Shown here in pieces: positions 32,926 to 41,150 of a stretch of 64,000 nucleotides of DNA (positions are counted from its first letter, which is position 1; every line of letters begins with the position of its first letter). The translations under genes were made by a program, and so were the position numbers. Origin of the DNA: Roseobacter weihaiensis. GTDB lineage: Bacteria; Pseudomonadota; Alphaproteobacteria; Rhodobacterales; Rhodobacteraceae. The stretch spans positions 30,448-94,447 of the forward strand of contig NZ_JACNMO010000022.1 in the NCBI RefSeq assembly GCF_020622345.1. The letters are read 5' to 3'. The notes below the pieces were generated by a model, which saw only the letters and a program-made list of their open reading frames with translations, did not search any database and was not told the origin of the DNA.

Positions 32926-33614
32926 CAAAAACCCCAGAAATGCCCGCCGACTTCGCCGCGATCAAATCCGAGATTGACGCCGCAAACCTCACACCCTGGT
33001 CGAAAGCGCGCATTCTGTCGGCGCTGTCCGACATGGCTTGGATCAATCCGCCTGCGGTGGACGGGTCTGCGATCGAGGCCGCGGCCGACGCGATCTTTCA
33101 GGTTCGGCAAGGCTGCAAGGCCGATAAGGTCGTCGGTCATGCGCCCTTTGATTATTGGGCCGCCGAGGCTGCGCTGGCGCAAGTGACGCCGCGGCTCGAC
33201 CTTCTGACCGTGATCGAGCATCATATCACCTTTTCGCTTGAAACCTTCGGGCCGGGCGAACGTCTCGCCGGGACGCTCGATCATTTAAGGGGTGAGCTGG
33301 TCGAGATCGAAGCCGATCCGCACGATTGCGAGGAATGGGTCGACGTGATCCTGCTTGCGATCCAAGGCGCAGCCCGCCACGGTCACAACGCCGAGGCGAT
33401 CGCCGCGAAATGGCTTTTCAAAATGGCGAAAAACAACGCCCGGACTTGGCCCGACTGGCGCACGGCCGATCCCGACAAGGCGATCGAGCATATCCGCGGT
33501 AACAAAATGAAAACCGATTGCGTTTGCGGCGGATCGGGCATGGTCTCCGGGCTGCCGGGTCTTGTTGAATACTGCCCGCGCTGCCGTCCACATGAGCGGG
33601 CCGACGCGGAATGA
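32922..33614 (+). CDS. DUF550/MazG-like nucleotide pyrophosphohydrolase
   Basis: 230 residues. The core (about 100-190) reads LDHLRGELVEIEADPHD, CEEWVDVILLAIQGA and ARTWPDWRTADPDKAIEHI. This is the PF04447 family, MazG-like, with E-x-x-E-x-D acidic metal-binding pattern. Some members hydrolyse dATP/dGTP, notably MazZ of Z-genome phages. The N-terminal 100 residues are an unknown add-on with FDYWAAEAALAQ, and the C-terminus ends in a zinc-ribbon-like CVCGGSGM...YCPRC. Probably controls the nucleotide pool. ATGA overlaps with primase and HNH genes. Confidence 0.82.
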   Translation: MTKTPEMPADFAAIKSEIDAANLTPWSKARILSALSDMAWINPPAVDGSAIEAAADAIFQVRQGCKADKVVGHAPFDYWAAEAALAQVTPRLDLLTVIEHHITFSLETFGPGERLAGTLDHLRGELVEIEADPHDCEEWVDVILLAIQGAARHGHNAEAIAAKWLFKMAKNNARTWPDWRTADPDKAIEHIRGNKMKTDCVCGGSGMVSGLPGLVEYCPRCRPHERADAE

Positions 33615-33949
33615 TAAAGGCGACGCAAGCGGACGTCGACCGCTTCCTGCGGTACGTCCGCGTCCTGCCGTGCGGTTGCTGGTTCTGGATCGGCGGCCGG
33701 TCCAAGGGGCGGGGCAATAAAATCCCATATGGCACCTTTAACGTGAACGGCCGCGCCGTCCGCGCGCACCGCTTTGCGTCGGAGGTCCTTGGGCGTCAAT
33801 CCTGCCCGCCGGGACACCATCGGGATCACACGTGTTGTTTTTCGCTCTGCGTCCACCCCGATCATATCGAGGTCGTGACGGCAGAGGAAAACCAGCGTCG
33901 CAAGATCGCCCGGAAGGCCGCCCCGCCCGCATTCAATCTGGAAGGCTGA
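33611..33949 (+). CDS. HNH endonuclease
   Basis: 112 residues. Shows CGCWFWIGGRSKGRG, then YGTFNVNGRAVRAHRFASEV and HHRDHTCCFSLCVHPDHIEVV, with HRDH as metal/catalytic His-Asp and the terminal H-P-D-H-I-E-V typical of phage HNH enzymes. Cysteines (CGC and CCFSLC) probably bind a structural zinc. Because it lies inside the replication block it may be a freestanding homing-type nuclease or help in replication, rather than the packaging HNH, which usually sits beside the terminase. Confidence 0.83.
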   Translation: MIKATQADVDRFLRYVRVLPCGCWFWIGGRSKGRGNKIPYGTFNVNGRAVRAHRFASEVLGRQSCPPGHHRDHTCCFSLCVHPDHIEVVTAEENQRRKIARKAAPPAFNLEG

Positions 33950-33952
33950 TTT

Positions 33953-35617
33953 ATGCCCGACAATCGAAAACTTCCCGCCGCAACCGCGGCGGCCGCTCTG
34001 ACGATGGCCGAGCGCCTGCGCCTCGAATTGAACGACACCGACAACGCCGCCCGGCTTCTGTCCGTTCATGGCGAGGACCTGGTCTTTGTGGACGGTAAGG
34101 GCTGGTCTGTCTGGGATGGCTCGCGCTACTCTTTCCGGTCCGGCGGCCTTGCGGCGCTGGAAATCGGATTGCGTCTGCGTGAGATCATCCAAGAGGAAGC
34201 CGAGGCCGCCCGCGGGATGCTTGAATTTCCCGAATTTCAGATCATGGCCCGTTTGGAGGAAAGCCGCACCCGCCGGACGAAGCCGATCCTTGTTGACATG
34301 GACGCCGCCCGGGCCGAGTTGACCCAAGAGGCCGTCACGAAGCTGAAAAACCACGCCACCAAATGCGGCAACCTCGACAAGGTCAGAAAGGCCCTTGAGG
34401 TTGCCGAGGTCCGCAGGCGAGTCGAGGTTGACGATCTCGACAATGATCCCTTTGCGTTTGTCGTGACAAACGGTCAGGTCGATCTGCGAAAGGCCGCCGC
34501 TTGGGACCCTTCTGGCTTCACCGACGAACGCGAGGCCCGGGCCTCAAAGGCCGAGTGGCTGCGCCCGACGGATCGGGGCAGTCTGCCGTCCAAATGCGGC
34601 GGCGTTGCCTTCGATCCCCACGCCGAGGCCCCGGGTTGGCTCAAGTTCATAGAATTGATCCTGCCCGACCAAGAGGTCCGGGACTGTGTCCAGCGTATCC
34701 TTGGCGCGACCCTGCTCGGCGAAAACCGGGCGCAGGTCTGCATCATCCTGCGCGGCCCCGGCGGGAATGGGAAATCGACGCTCTTGAACGGCCTGCAAAA
34801 CGTCCTTGGCACAAAGGACGGGTACGCCGCCCCCTGCAAAATCGAGATGTTTCTGGAAACCGGGAACAGTTCGAGCGGCGGGCCGACGCCCGAGGAAATC
34901 AACCTGCCCGGGGCGCGCGCCTACATCGCCACCGAACCCGGCGCGCGGGACATTCTCTCGGCGAAAAAGATCAAGGGCCTGACCGGGGGCGACAAACGCA
35001 TGTCCCGGGGCCTGAATAAGGATTTCTTTTTCTGGACGCCGCGGGGTGTACCTATCCTGTCCTGCAACCGGACGCCGAAGATCAAAGATGAAGATGAAGG
35101 CACGCGCCGCCGCTTGGTTTTTGTCCCTTTCGAGGTCAATCTAAGGACCCTTCCGATCGAGGAACAGCGCCCACAAGCCGAGGTTGAGACGGAATTGCGG
35201 GCCGAGGGGTCCGGTATTCTGAATTGGCTTCTGGACGGTTTTTCAGAGTTCATGCACCGGGGCGTTGACATGCCCGAGTCCATGCAGGAATTGAAATCGT
35301 CGCTCATGCAATCGGCCGACCCTGTCGGCGTATTTCTGGACGACATGGTCGAGATCGACCCGTCGTCGCGGATCAAGGTCACGGACTTTTACAAGGTCTA
35401 TGAGAAGTGGTGCGACGAAGCCGGGCACACGCTTTATCAGTCAAAAACGGTCCGCGAGATCATGGTCGAAAAGGGTTTCGATAACAAGAAATACCAAGGC
35501 TATCACAGATGGAAGGGCCTGACGTGGGCCGCCGATGCAGCCCCGATCGTGACTGCGGTTTTGGGCGCTGATGCTGTCCCCCGCACCCCCTTACCGCCCG
35601 AAGCGCCCCCTTTCTGA
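33953..35617 (+). CDS. D5/P4-type phage replication helicase (primase C-terminal type)
   Basis: 554 residues. SF3-type helicase with Walker A GPGGNGKST (268-276), the B-region PGARAYIATEPG, then KGLTGGDKRMSRGLNKDFFFWTPRG split across the sensor, and ILSCNRTPKI. The N-terminal D5-like part has LVFVDGKGWSVWDGSRYSF. The C-terminal domain (about 470-545) has IKVTDFYKVYEKWCDEAG, the poxvirus-D5/P4 HTH type. It unwinds the phage origin; a candidate origin lies immediately downstream. It works with the separate CHC2-TOPRIM primase. Confidence 0.9.
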   Translation: MPDNRKLPAATAAAALTMAERLRLELNDTDNAARLLSVHGEDLVFVDGKGWSVWDGSRYSFRSGGLAALEIGLRLREIIQEEAEAARGMLEFPEFQIMARLEESRTRRTKPILVDMDAARAELTQEAVTKLKNHATKCGNLDKVRKALEVAEVRRRVEVDDLDNDPFAFVVTNGQVDLRKAAAWDPSGFTDEREARASKAEWLRPTDRGSLPSKCGGVAFDPHAEAPGWLKFIELILPDQEVRDCVQRILGATLLGENRAQVCIILRGPGGNGKSTLLNGLQNVLGTKDGYAAPCKIEMFLETGNSSSGGPTPEEINLPGARAYIATEPGARDILSAKKIKGLTGGDKRMSRGLNKDFFFWTPRGVPILSCNRTPKIKDEDEGTRRRLVFVPFEVNLRTLPIEEQRPQAEVETELRAEGSGILNWLLDGFSEFMHRGVDMPESMQELKSSLMQSADPVGVFLDDMVEIDPSSRIKVTDFYKVYEKWCDEAGHTLYQSKTVREIMVEKGFDNKKYQGYHRWKGLTWAADAAPIVTAVLGADAVPRTPLPPEAPPF

Positions 35618-36034
35618 CCCCCGCGCCCCCTTGGGGATTTTAAGGGGACTCCCCCCTTTTCCCCCTATCGGGGCGGGGGGAGAAAAGCGGAGCGATCCCG
35701 GGGGATCGCAAGGGGAATGTGGCCCCCGCCGCTCCCCTGACGGGGGCGGGGACGAAAATGCAGGCCGCCTAATCGGCGGCGAGAACATGAAGGCGAAAAA
35801 CGACAAATGGCGAAAGCGACAAAAACGACGGCAATACTTCCCCTAGTTCCCCTTAAATTCCCCTTTGAAACAATATCTAATCTATTGAAAAGAAACAATA
35901 AGGGGAGAGAGGGGAAAAAGGGGAGGGGGTCCGTCACATGAAGGAAAATTACTATAGAAAAAAACAGAATGGATAGGGCGAAAACGCTCCCCTTCCTCCC
36001 CCTGATCCCCCGACATGAAAAAAGAGGCTGTGAA
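35618..36034. other. G/C-tract region with iterons and dyads, candidate phage origin
   Basis: 417 bp without a credible gene. It holds an 18-bp near-palindrome GCGATCCC-GG-GGGATCGC (35692-35709), dyads CCCCCG/CGGGGG (35723-35746) and GCCGCC/GGCGGC (35764-35780), three TTCCCCT repeats (35838, 35847, 35858), an A/T-rich segment (35866-35899), and four G-runs of the quadruplex type (35902-35929). The two sets of C- and G-tracts are arranged as mirror-opposed repeats around the A/T segment. Location next to the helicase gene fits an origin of replication. Confidence 0.6.
35902..35929 (+). repeat. G-quadruplex motif
   Basis: G4-N5-G4-N5-G4-N1-G5: runs at 35902-35905, 35911-35914, 35920-35923 and 35925-35929. 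Meets the common rule for a stable G-quadruplex and lies on the plus strand. Confidence 0.75.
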
Positions 36035-36697
36035 ATGACCAAAAGAAAACCCGCGCCCCTCACACTCCCGGCATTCATCCTGCCCGCCGACGGCGACACC
36101 GGCACAAGGGACGCCGAAGGCCGCCCGATCCGCGCCCCGCTGGCCCGGAGGGCTGTTGAATTGACCTCGATCGAGGTTCGGTCCCTTTCTCAACCTGACG
36201 AATCGGTCAGGTATGGCGAGGAAACAACCGAGCGCGAGCGCATTCCGGTCTGGCGTGGTAAAATCCCGGGCGCGATCTCTGCCCTGCCTGTAACGGATCG
36301 CGAGGCTTTGGCCGAGTATGCCTATTTTGTGTCACACGTCGGGGCGTCCTCTGGGGGCTGCGATCCGTCCGGCGGGGGTGGCGGCACGCGATCAACCCCG
36401 ACCGGGCCTAACCTGTCCCGGATCGAGGCCGCGCAGGCGCTCGGCCGGGTCCATGATGCGCTGCAAGGCCGTCTTTTACAGGCGCATCCCCGCGCCCGCG
36501 TCCTGACATATCGACGCCTTGTCGAATTGCTAGCGGTTGATGAGATAAGCCCGAGCGCAATCGCCCGCAAGCTTGATTACACACCCAAAGACCGGCCGTC
36601 CCGCCCCGCTTTCGCTGCCGTCAAGTCTGCAATCCCAGAGGCGGCGGCCCTTGTTGCGACCGCGCTCGGGCACCGATCGGACATTCGGTTAGATTGA
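36035..36697 (+). CDS. Hypothetical phage protein
   Basis: 220 residues from the ATG at 36035 (AAAGAGG 9 bp upstream). Basic N-terminus (MTKRKPAP), a Gly/Ser-rich linker near 108-125 (SSGGCDPSGGGGGTRS) and a C-terminal helical domain (RIEAAQALGRVHDALQGRLLQA, then LELLAVDEISPSAIARKLDY-like positions) that suggests a DNA-binding fold, but no family is recognised. It is the last gene before the packaging/late block and could be a late regulator; no evidence decides it. Confidence 0.6.
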   Translation: MTKRKPAPLTLPAFILPADGDTGTRDAEGRPIRAPLARRAVELTSIEVRSLSQPDESVRYGEETTERERIPVWRGKIPGAISALPVTDREALAEYAYFVSHVGASSGGCDPSGGGGGTRSTPTGPNLSRIEAAQALGRVHDALQGRLLQAHPRARVLTYRRLVELLAVDEISPSAIARKLDYTPKDRPSRPAFAAVKSAIPEAAALVATALGHRSDIRLD

Positions 36698-36701
36698 CGA
36701 A

Positions 36702-36712
36702 ATCCCGCAACA
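36702..36712 (+). repeat. ATCCCGCAACA single copy at the head of the late operon
   Basis: Exact copy in the 171-bp gap between the 220-residue protein and the gpZ-like gene, 5 bp after the stop codon. Confidence 0.75.
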
Positions 36713-36808
36713 CGCGCTCGGCCGTGCTATATCCCTTGGCATAGTCGAGGAATTGCGCGGCGGAACGGGTTTCTTGCTCTCCCCGTTCTGCCCCTGACCT
36801 TGACACCG

Positions 36809-36852
36809 CCGCCCGGCTTGAGCCTCGACCGCACCCGAGGATCGCCGGGCGG
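36809..36852 (+). other. Two-tier hairpin in the late-operon leader
   Basis: CCGCCCGGC (36809-36817) pairs with GCCGGGCGG (36844-36852), and inside it CCTCG (36823-36827) pairs with CGAGG (36836-36840). No T-run follows, so it is not a classic terminator. It ends 16 bp before the first gene of the late block and could be an antitermination or translation-control element. Confidence 0.45.
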
Positions 36853-36868
36853 ATTGCGTTCGGGGGGT

Positions 36869-37462
36869 ATGATGTCGATCAAGCACAATATCAAAGACCT
36901 TGAACGGGGCCTGAATAACGCGGCCCGCAATCAAATTCCTTTCGCTGTTTCCCTCGGGATCAATAAGACCCTAGAGGACGTGAAGCGAAACACCGACAAG
37001 CGCATGTTGCGCATCCTCGACAATCCGACCCCCTTCACTATGCGCGCCTTTCGCGTCTTTAGATCGACAAAGCGTCGCCTGACCGGATCGGTCAGGGCGC
37101 AACGGATACAGGCCGGATACCTCAAGTGGGCAGAGGAAGGCGGAACACGCACTCCGAAGGGGCAGGCGATCGTCGTCCCTGTCGGTCAGCGGGTCAACAA
37201 ATATGGCAACATGCCGCGCCGCTCGATCGGCCGCCTATTGGGCCGGGCTGACACGTTCTCGGGATCACCCGGCGGGCGGTCTGGTCGGGGCGGTATCTAC
37301 AAGAGAACCAAGCGCGGCTTGAAGCTTATGGTCGCTTACGTTTCCCGGGCGCGTTACTCGGATCGGCTTCGCTTTGTCGAGACCGCGACCAAGACCGCCG
37401 ACGCCCGCTTTGCTGTCCAAATCGAACGGGCTTTAGCCGTGGCGCTGAAAACGTCCAGATAA
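36869..37462 (+). CDS. gpZ-like minor tail/tail-completion protein
   Basis: 197 residues (196 if the adjacent second ATG is used; a GGGGGG run precedes both). Very basic, with IPFAVSLGINKTLEDVKRNTDKRM at the N-terminus, an Arg/Gly-rich middle and a C-terminal RFVETATKTADARFAVQIERAL helix. The pattern resembles lambda gpZ (minor_tail_Z) rather than a DNA-binding protein. In lambda this gene follows the head-tail joining genes; here it is upstream of the terminase, an unusual place. First gene of the late operon. Confidence 0.65.
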   Translation: MMSIKHNIKDLERGLNNAARNQIPFAVSLGINKTLEDVKRNTDKRMLRILDNPTPFTMRAFRVFRSTKRRLTGSVRAQRIQAGYLKWAEEGGTRTPKGQAIVVPVGQRVNKYGNMPRRSIGRLLGRADTFSGSPGGRSGRGGIYKRTKRGLKLMVAYVSRARYSDRLRFVETATKTADARFAVQIERALAVALKTSR

Positions 37463-37595
37463 AGGGCCTTTGGGTCCTCTCTGGCGTCCAGCGCACACGG
37501 GTAATTCGCGCCCCGTTTTGTGGGGGTTTTTATTCTTCGCCGCGACTTCGGGTTTGGGTTTCTGTTGTTGTTCCCCGCCCTTGGAGGTCCCGACC

Positions 37596-38252
37596 ATGTC
37601 CGACGAAATCAAGTCCGACCTTCGATCTCTCACCGCCGCCGAGGCCGATCTGGTCTCACGTTACCCGTTGCCCGATGGGGTCCCGGACGCGCTGGTGAAT
37701 AAGACACAACTGGAAACCGCCCTTGGCGTTTCCGGCGTTACGATGGCGGCATGGATACGCAAGGGCCTGCCCTGCGAGCAAGAGGGAACCAACGGCCGCG
37801 CGTGGCAGTTCCGGCTTTCCGTCGCTTTCGCTTGGAATGCGGCGCGGCAAGCCGAGGACCGGGCGCGGGACGCCGAGGCGGAAGCGGCCTCGCAGCAATT
37901 GGCACTTGCCCTTGTCGGCGAGGGCGGTCTGGGCGCGAACGCCGGTCTTAGTCTTGCCGAGCAAAGACAGATTTTAGAATTGGAACACGTTCACGCCGTT
38001 GCCGCCCGAGACCGCGGCGAGTTGATCCGGCGGCCCGAGGTTGTCGAAGGTTTCGAGGTTGTGTTTGCCGCGATCCGGGATGCGCTCGACGCACTTCCCG
38101 ACCGTCTGGCCCGCGAGATCGGGGTCGAGGGTCGCGATCTGGAACGGATCGAAACGGCCTGCGACGACGTCCTCGCCGCGGCCGCCCGCAAGGTGACGGC
38201 AATCATTGGCGAGGTTGATCTGGAACATGACAAAGGCACCTTATCAGGCTGA
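37596..38252 (+). CDS. Terminase small subunit (Nu1-like)
   Basis: 218 residues. Winged HTH near the start (VNKTQLETALGVSGVTMAAWIRKG, with LPCEQEGTNGRAWQF), as in lambda Nu1, followed by a long helical oligomerisation part with LEHVHAVAARDRGELI. GGAGG lies 8 bp before the ATG. It recognises the packaging site and assembles with the large subunit, whose start lies 26 bp inside this gene's end. Confidence 0.85.
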   Translation: MSDEIKSDLRSLTAAEADLVSRYPLPDGVPDALVNKTQLETALGVSGVTMAAWIRKGLPCEQEGTNGRAWQFRLSVAFAWNAARQAEDRARDAEAEAASQQLALALVGEGGLGANAGLSLAEQRQILELEHVHAVAARDRGELIRRPEVVEGFEVVFAAIRDALDALPDRLAREIGVEGRDLERIETACDDVLAAAARKVTAIIGEVDLEHDKGTLSG

Positions 38253-40320
38253 CCCGCTGCCCCCGTGGGCGACGGTTGACCAAGCGATCGCCGAAGCGCT
38301 TCCAAACCTGAAACCTCTTGCGCGGGTATCGGTCTCGGAAACGGCACCCCGGCGCTCGATCGAGACCGGCGGGCAGTGGGTTCCTTGGCGTCCTGATGTC
38401 GCCCCGTACATGAATGAGCCGGGGGACCTGATCACGTCCCGGCGGTTTGACTCCGTGGCCTTCGTCGGCCCGGCCCGATCCTCGAAATCCGAGGGGCTTG
38501 TTATCAATCCTCTTGTTCATGCGATCTTGGCGCAGCCCCGCGTCGTCGCGGTGTTCTCGCCGAAAAAGGACGCCGCGAACGAATGGTCAATCGGTCAACT
38601 TGACCCGCTGATCCAGAATAGCGACGAATTGCGCGAACGGCTTCTATCCGGCAAGGGTGGCGACAATATATTCGGCAAGAGATTTCGCGGCGGTTGCCGT
38701 GTGACGATCGACTGGCCGGTTAAATCCAAACTTGCGCAGCGCTCGATATCGCTGGTGATCGGAACCGACTATGACGCTTTCGACGCGGACATAGGCGGCG
38801 ACGGCGAGGCTTTCCCGTTGATGCGCAAGCGGACAGAGGCCGCCGGATCGCGAGGCATGACGGTTGTCGAGTCCTCGCCGCGCAAGCCGATCCTGAATGA
38901 AAACTGGACCCGGAAAACCCCGCATGAGGCCCCGCCCTGCGAGGGGATTGTGGGCATTTACAACCGCGGGTCCCGCGGCCGTCTTTACTGGACTTGCCCC
39001 GAGTGCCACGACCAATTCGAGCCGACCTATGATCGGCTTGCCTTCCCCGATGAAGGATCGCCCGCTGATCGCGGGGCAAAGGCTTACATGGTCTGCCCGC
39101 ACTGCGGGGGGGTGATCGAAGCCCGGCACAAGTCGGAAATGAACGCAATCGCGCAATGGCTGCATGAGTGCGAGGGGGGCGAGATCGTCCCGATCCGTGA
39201 TCTGAAACGGAACGTGGCGACCGCCTCCTACTGGTTGCCGGGTCCGGCCGCCGCGCTTGCGCCTTGGTCGCGGATCGTGAGCCGCGTTCTTGAGGCCGAG
39301 GAAACATATGCCGAGACCGGCGGCGAGACGGCTTTGCAGGCCGCCTATAACGTCGAGTTGGGCTTGCCCTACCTGTCCCGCGCCCGGGGCGCGGCCGAAG
39401 GTCTGACCGCCGACGCCCTACGCGATCTGGCGTCGCTTCACGCTTGGCAGGAATGCCCGCCCGAGACGCGGTTTGTCACGGTCGCGGTTGACGTCCAGTC
39501 GGGCCGATTTGTCGTGCAGGTCGAGGCTTGGGGTCCAGACATGGAGCGCGTCGTTATCGACCGCTTCGATCTCTTTACGCCCGTGGGCGGTGACGACGGC
39601 CGCCGCCTCGATCCGGCGAAATACGCCGAGGACTGGCTGGTTCTGGAACCGCTCGCAGACAAGGTTTATCCGGTCACGGGCGCGGCTCATGGCCTGCGCC
39701 CTCTCGCCGTCGTGATCGACATGCAGGGCGAGGCAGGGGTCACCCCAAACGCGCGGACCTTCTGGCGCGACATGAAGTCGAAACACCGCGGCCGGTTCTT
39801 CCTGCAACGGGGCCGGGGCGGCGACAACGTCAAGCGCGCCGCGCTTCTGTACCCGGAGACGGCGCATAAGGGCAAAGATCATGTGGCCCGGGACGTCCCG
39901 GCGATCAACACCGGGACCGACCGGCTCAAGGATGAGATTGCGGCGTCCTTGCTGCGGGACGAACCTGGTCCGCGCAAGCTGCACATTTCAGCCTACGCCC
40001 CGGCGGAAGTCTTTGACGAGTACGCGGCCGAGCGCCGAGGCCCAAAGGGATGGGAAAAGCGCCCCGGCGCGATCCGAAATGAAGCGCTTGACCTGTCGGT
40101 TTACGCGCTGGCCCTCGCGATTGTCCTCGAAATCGAGGCGGTCGATTGGGACAACCCGCCCGCGGTTCTGCGGCTTGGCCCGGATAACCCCCGGGCAGTT
40201 CCGCTCGGCGATCCCGACACCCTGGTCGAGGACCCGGACAGCCCGGAAGTCTCCGCACCACAACCTAAAGCCAAGACGCGCCGAGGATGGGGCGTCCGGC
40301 GGGGAGGTAGCAATTGGTAA
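38227..40320 (+). CDS. Terminase large subunit (GpA family)
   Basis: 697 residues. The ATPase Walker A is deviant, VGPARSSKSE (80-89), as usual in the GpA family, with the motor region SVAFVGPAR and AVFSPKKDAANEWS. A zinc-finger pair CPECHDQFE and CPHCGG sits near 255-300. The C-terminal nuclease has TVAVDVQSGRFVVQVEAWG (catalytic Asp), then VVIDMQGEAG and a late NEALDLSVYALAL. It translocates DNA into proheads and cuts it. The start MTKAPYQAD (38227) was chosen over one seven codons earlier. Confidence 0.95.
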   Translation: MTKAPYQADPLPPWATVDQAIAEALPNLKPLARVSVSETAPRRSIETGGQWVPWRPDVAPYMNEPGDLITSRRFDSVAFVGPARSSKSEGLVINPLVHAILAQPRVVAVFSPKKDAANEWSIGQLDPLIQNSDELRERLLSGKGGDNIFGKRFRGGCRVTIDWPVKSKLAQRSISLVIGTDYDAFDADIGGDGEAFPLMRKRTEAAGSRGMTVVESSPRKPILNENWTRKTPHEAPPCEGIVGIYNRGSRGRLYWTCPECHDQFEPTYDRLAFPDEGSPADRGAKAYMVCPHCGGVIEARHKSEMNAIAQWLHECEGGEIVPIRDLKRNVATASYWLPGPAAALAPWSRIVSRVLEAEETYAETGGETALQAAYNVELGLPYLSRARGAAEGLTADALRDLASLHAWQECPPETRFVTVAVDVQSGRFVVQVEAWGPDMERVVIDRFDLFTPVGGDDGRRLDPAKYAEDWLVLEPLADKVYPVTGAAHGLRPLAVVIDMQGEAGVTPNARTFWRDMKSKHRGRFFLQRGRGGDNVKRAALLYPETAHKGKDHVARDVPAINTGTDRLKDEIAASLLRDEPGPRKLHISAYAPAEVFDEYAAERRGPKGWEKRPGAIRNEALDLSVYALALAIVLEIEAVDWDNPPAVLRLGPDNPRAVPLGDPDTLVEDPDSPEVSAPQPKAKTRRGWGVRRGGSNW

Positions 40321-40565
40321 AGTTTATTCCCTTGCGGGCATGGCTCGCGCTGGCCGCCGTTCTGGCGGCGTTTGCACTTTATCAGGTCGGCGTCCTGTCG
40401 GGCGCTGCGGTCGAGCGATCCGAGGGCAATGCCCGGGACGCTGCGACCGCGTTTGAAACTCTGGAAAGGATGAATGATGCGGATACCAGCCGCGGCGATC
40501 CCGCTTCTGATCTTGACTGGCTGCGCCAGCGAGGCACCGCCGAACGCACGGGTCGCCCTCGATAG
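40314..40565 (+). CDS. Inner-membrane spanin-like (Rz-type) protein
   Basis: 83 residues, TTG start overlapping the terminase stop; GGGAGG lies 7 bp upstream, a very good ribosome site. One N-terminal membrane helix (about 8-27, AWLALAAVLAAFALYQVGVL) then a charged helical tail. An outer-membrane lipoprotein gene starts inside it in another frame, the classic Rz/Rz1 arrangement. Shorter than lambda Rz, so the coiled-coil part is brief. It would join with the lipoprotein to fuse inner and outer membranes at lysis. Confidence 0.68.
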   Translation: MVKFIPLRAWLALAAVLAAFALYQVGVLSGAAVERSEGNARDAATAFETLERMNDADTSRGDPASDLDWLRQRGTAERTGRPR

Positions 40566-40683
40566 GTTGCAAGACCTCGCCACCCCCCACGCCGCCGCCC
40601 TTGCGGGCGAGGATGTCACCGAAATGCGCCGCACCGGCCGCGATCTGATCGCCTCGATCGACGCCGCCGCCGGACCTCAATAG
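40474..40683 (+). CDS. Outer-membrane spanin-like lipoprotein (Rz1-type)
   Basis: 69 residues. A short signal peptide ends with a lipobox LTGCAS, then a proline-containing, Ala-rich mature part of about 52 residues ending in AAGPQ. It starts within the Rz-like gene in a different frame and runs 118 bp past it. Lipobox, size and nested position together support an o-spanin. Confidence 0.7.
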   Translation: MMRIPAAAIPLLILTGCASEAPPNARVALDRLQDLATPHAAALAGEDVTEMRRTGRDLIASIDAAAGPQ

Positions 40684-40698
40684 ACAAGGATTCCCCCT

Positions 40699-41133
40699 AT
40701 GAGTCTAAGCGTCAACGAAGTCAAAATCCTTGGCAATGTCGGGGAGGACCCGCAAATCCGATCCTTTGAGAATGGCGGTCGGGTCGCGAATTTCTCCGTT
40801 GCGACCTCGCGTCGCTGGAAAAACCGCACCACCGGCGAAGTCGAGGAAAGGACCGAATGGCACCGGATCAATGTCACGGCGGATCATCTTGTAAAGGTCG
40901 CTGCGGATTTCTTGCGCAAGGGGTCAAAGGTGTTTCTTTCGGGTCGCCTTGAGACCCGAAAGTGGCAAGACCAGTCGGGGCAGGATCGCTATTCGACCGA
41001 AATCGTCCTCGCGCCCTATGAGGGGGTTTTGATTTCCCTCGATCGCCGCGAGGGATCGGGTGGATCGGCCGGATCGACCGGGTCCGAGACCCCGCCCCCG
41101 TCCCGCGATCTGGACGACGAAATCCCATTTTAA
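40699..41133 (+). CDS. ssb: Single-stranded DNA-binding protein
   Basis: 144 residues. OB-fold with VNEVKILGNVGEDPQIRSF, then ANFSVATSRRWKNRTTGEVEERTEWH and a KGSKVFLSGRLETRKWQDQSG strand. The Gly/Ser-rich linker leads to a C-terminal acidic tip DDEIPF, the protein-interaction tail of bacterial SSB. It is in the late block between spanins and head genes, rather than with the replication genes. Confidence 0.93.
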   Translation: MSLSVNEVKILGNVGEDPQIRSFENGGRVANFSVATSRRWKNRTTGEVEERTEWHRINVTADHLVKVAADFLRKGSKVFLSGRLETRKWQDQSGQDRYSTEIVLAPYEGVLISLDRREGSGGSAGSTGSETPPPSRDLDDEIPF

Positions 41134-41150
41134 TCTGAAAGGCTGATGCG

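Noticed and set aside
30726..33614. A complete Z-genome (2-aminoadenine) pathway
   Set aside because: No PurZ-like gene is visible in the window; the two hydrolase families also occur in phages with normal bases.
35571..35846. 91-codon plus-strand frame in the G/C-tract region
   Set aside because: Overlaps the helicase end, has low-complexity composition caused by the G/C tracts and no ribosome site; the region looks non-coding.
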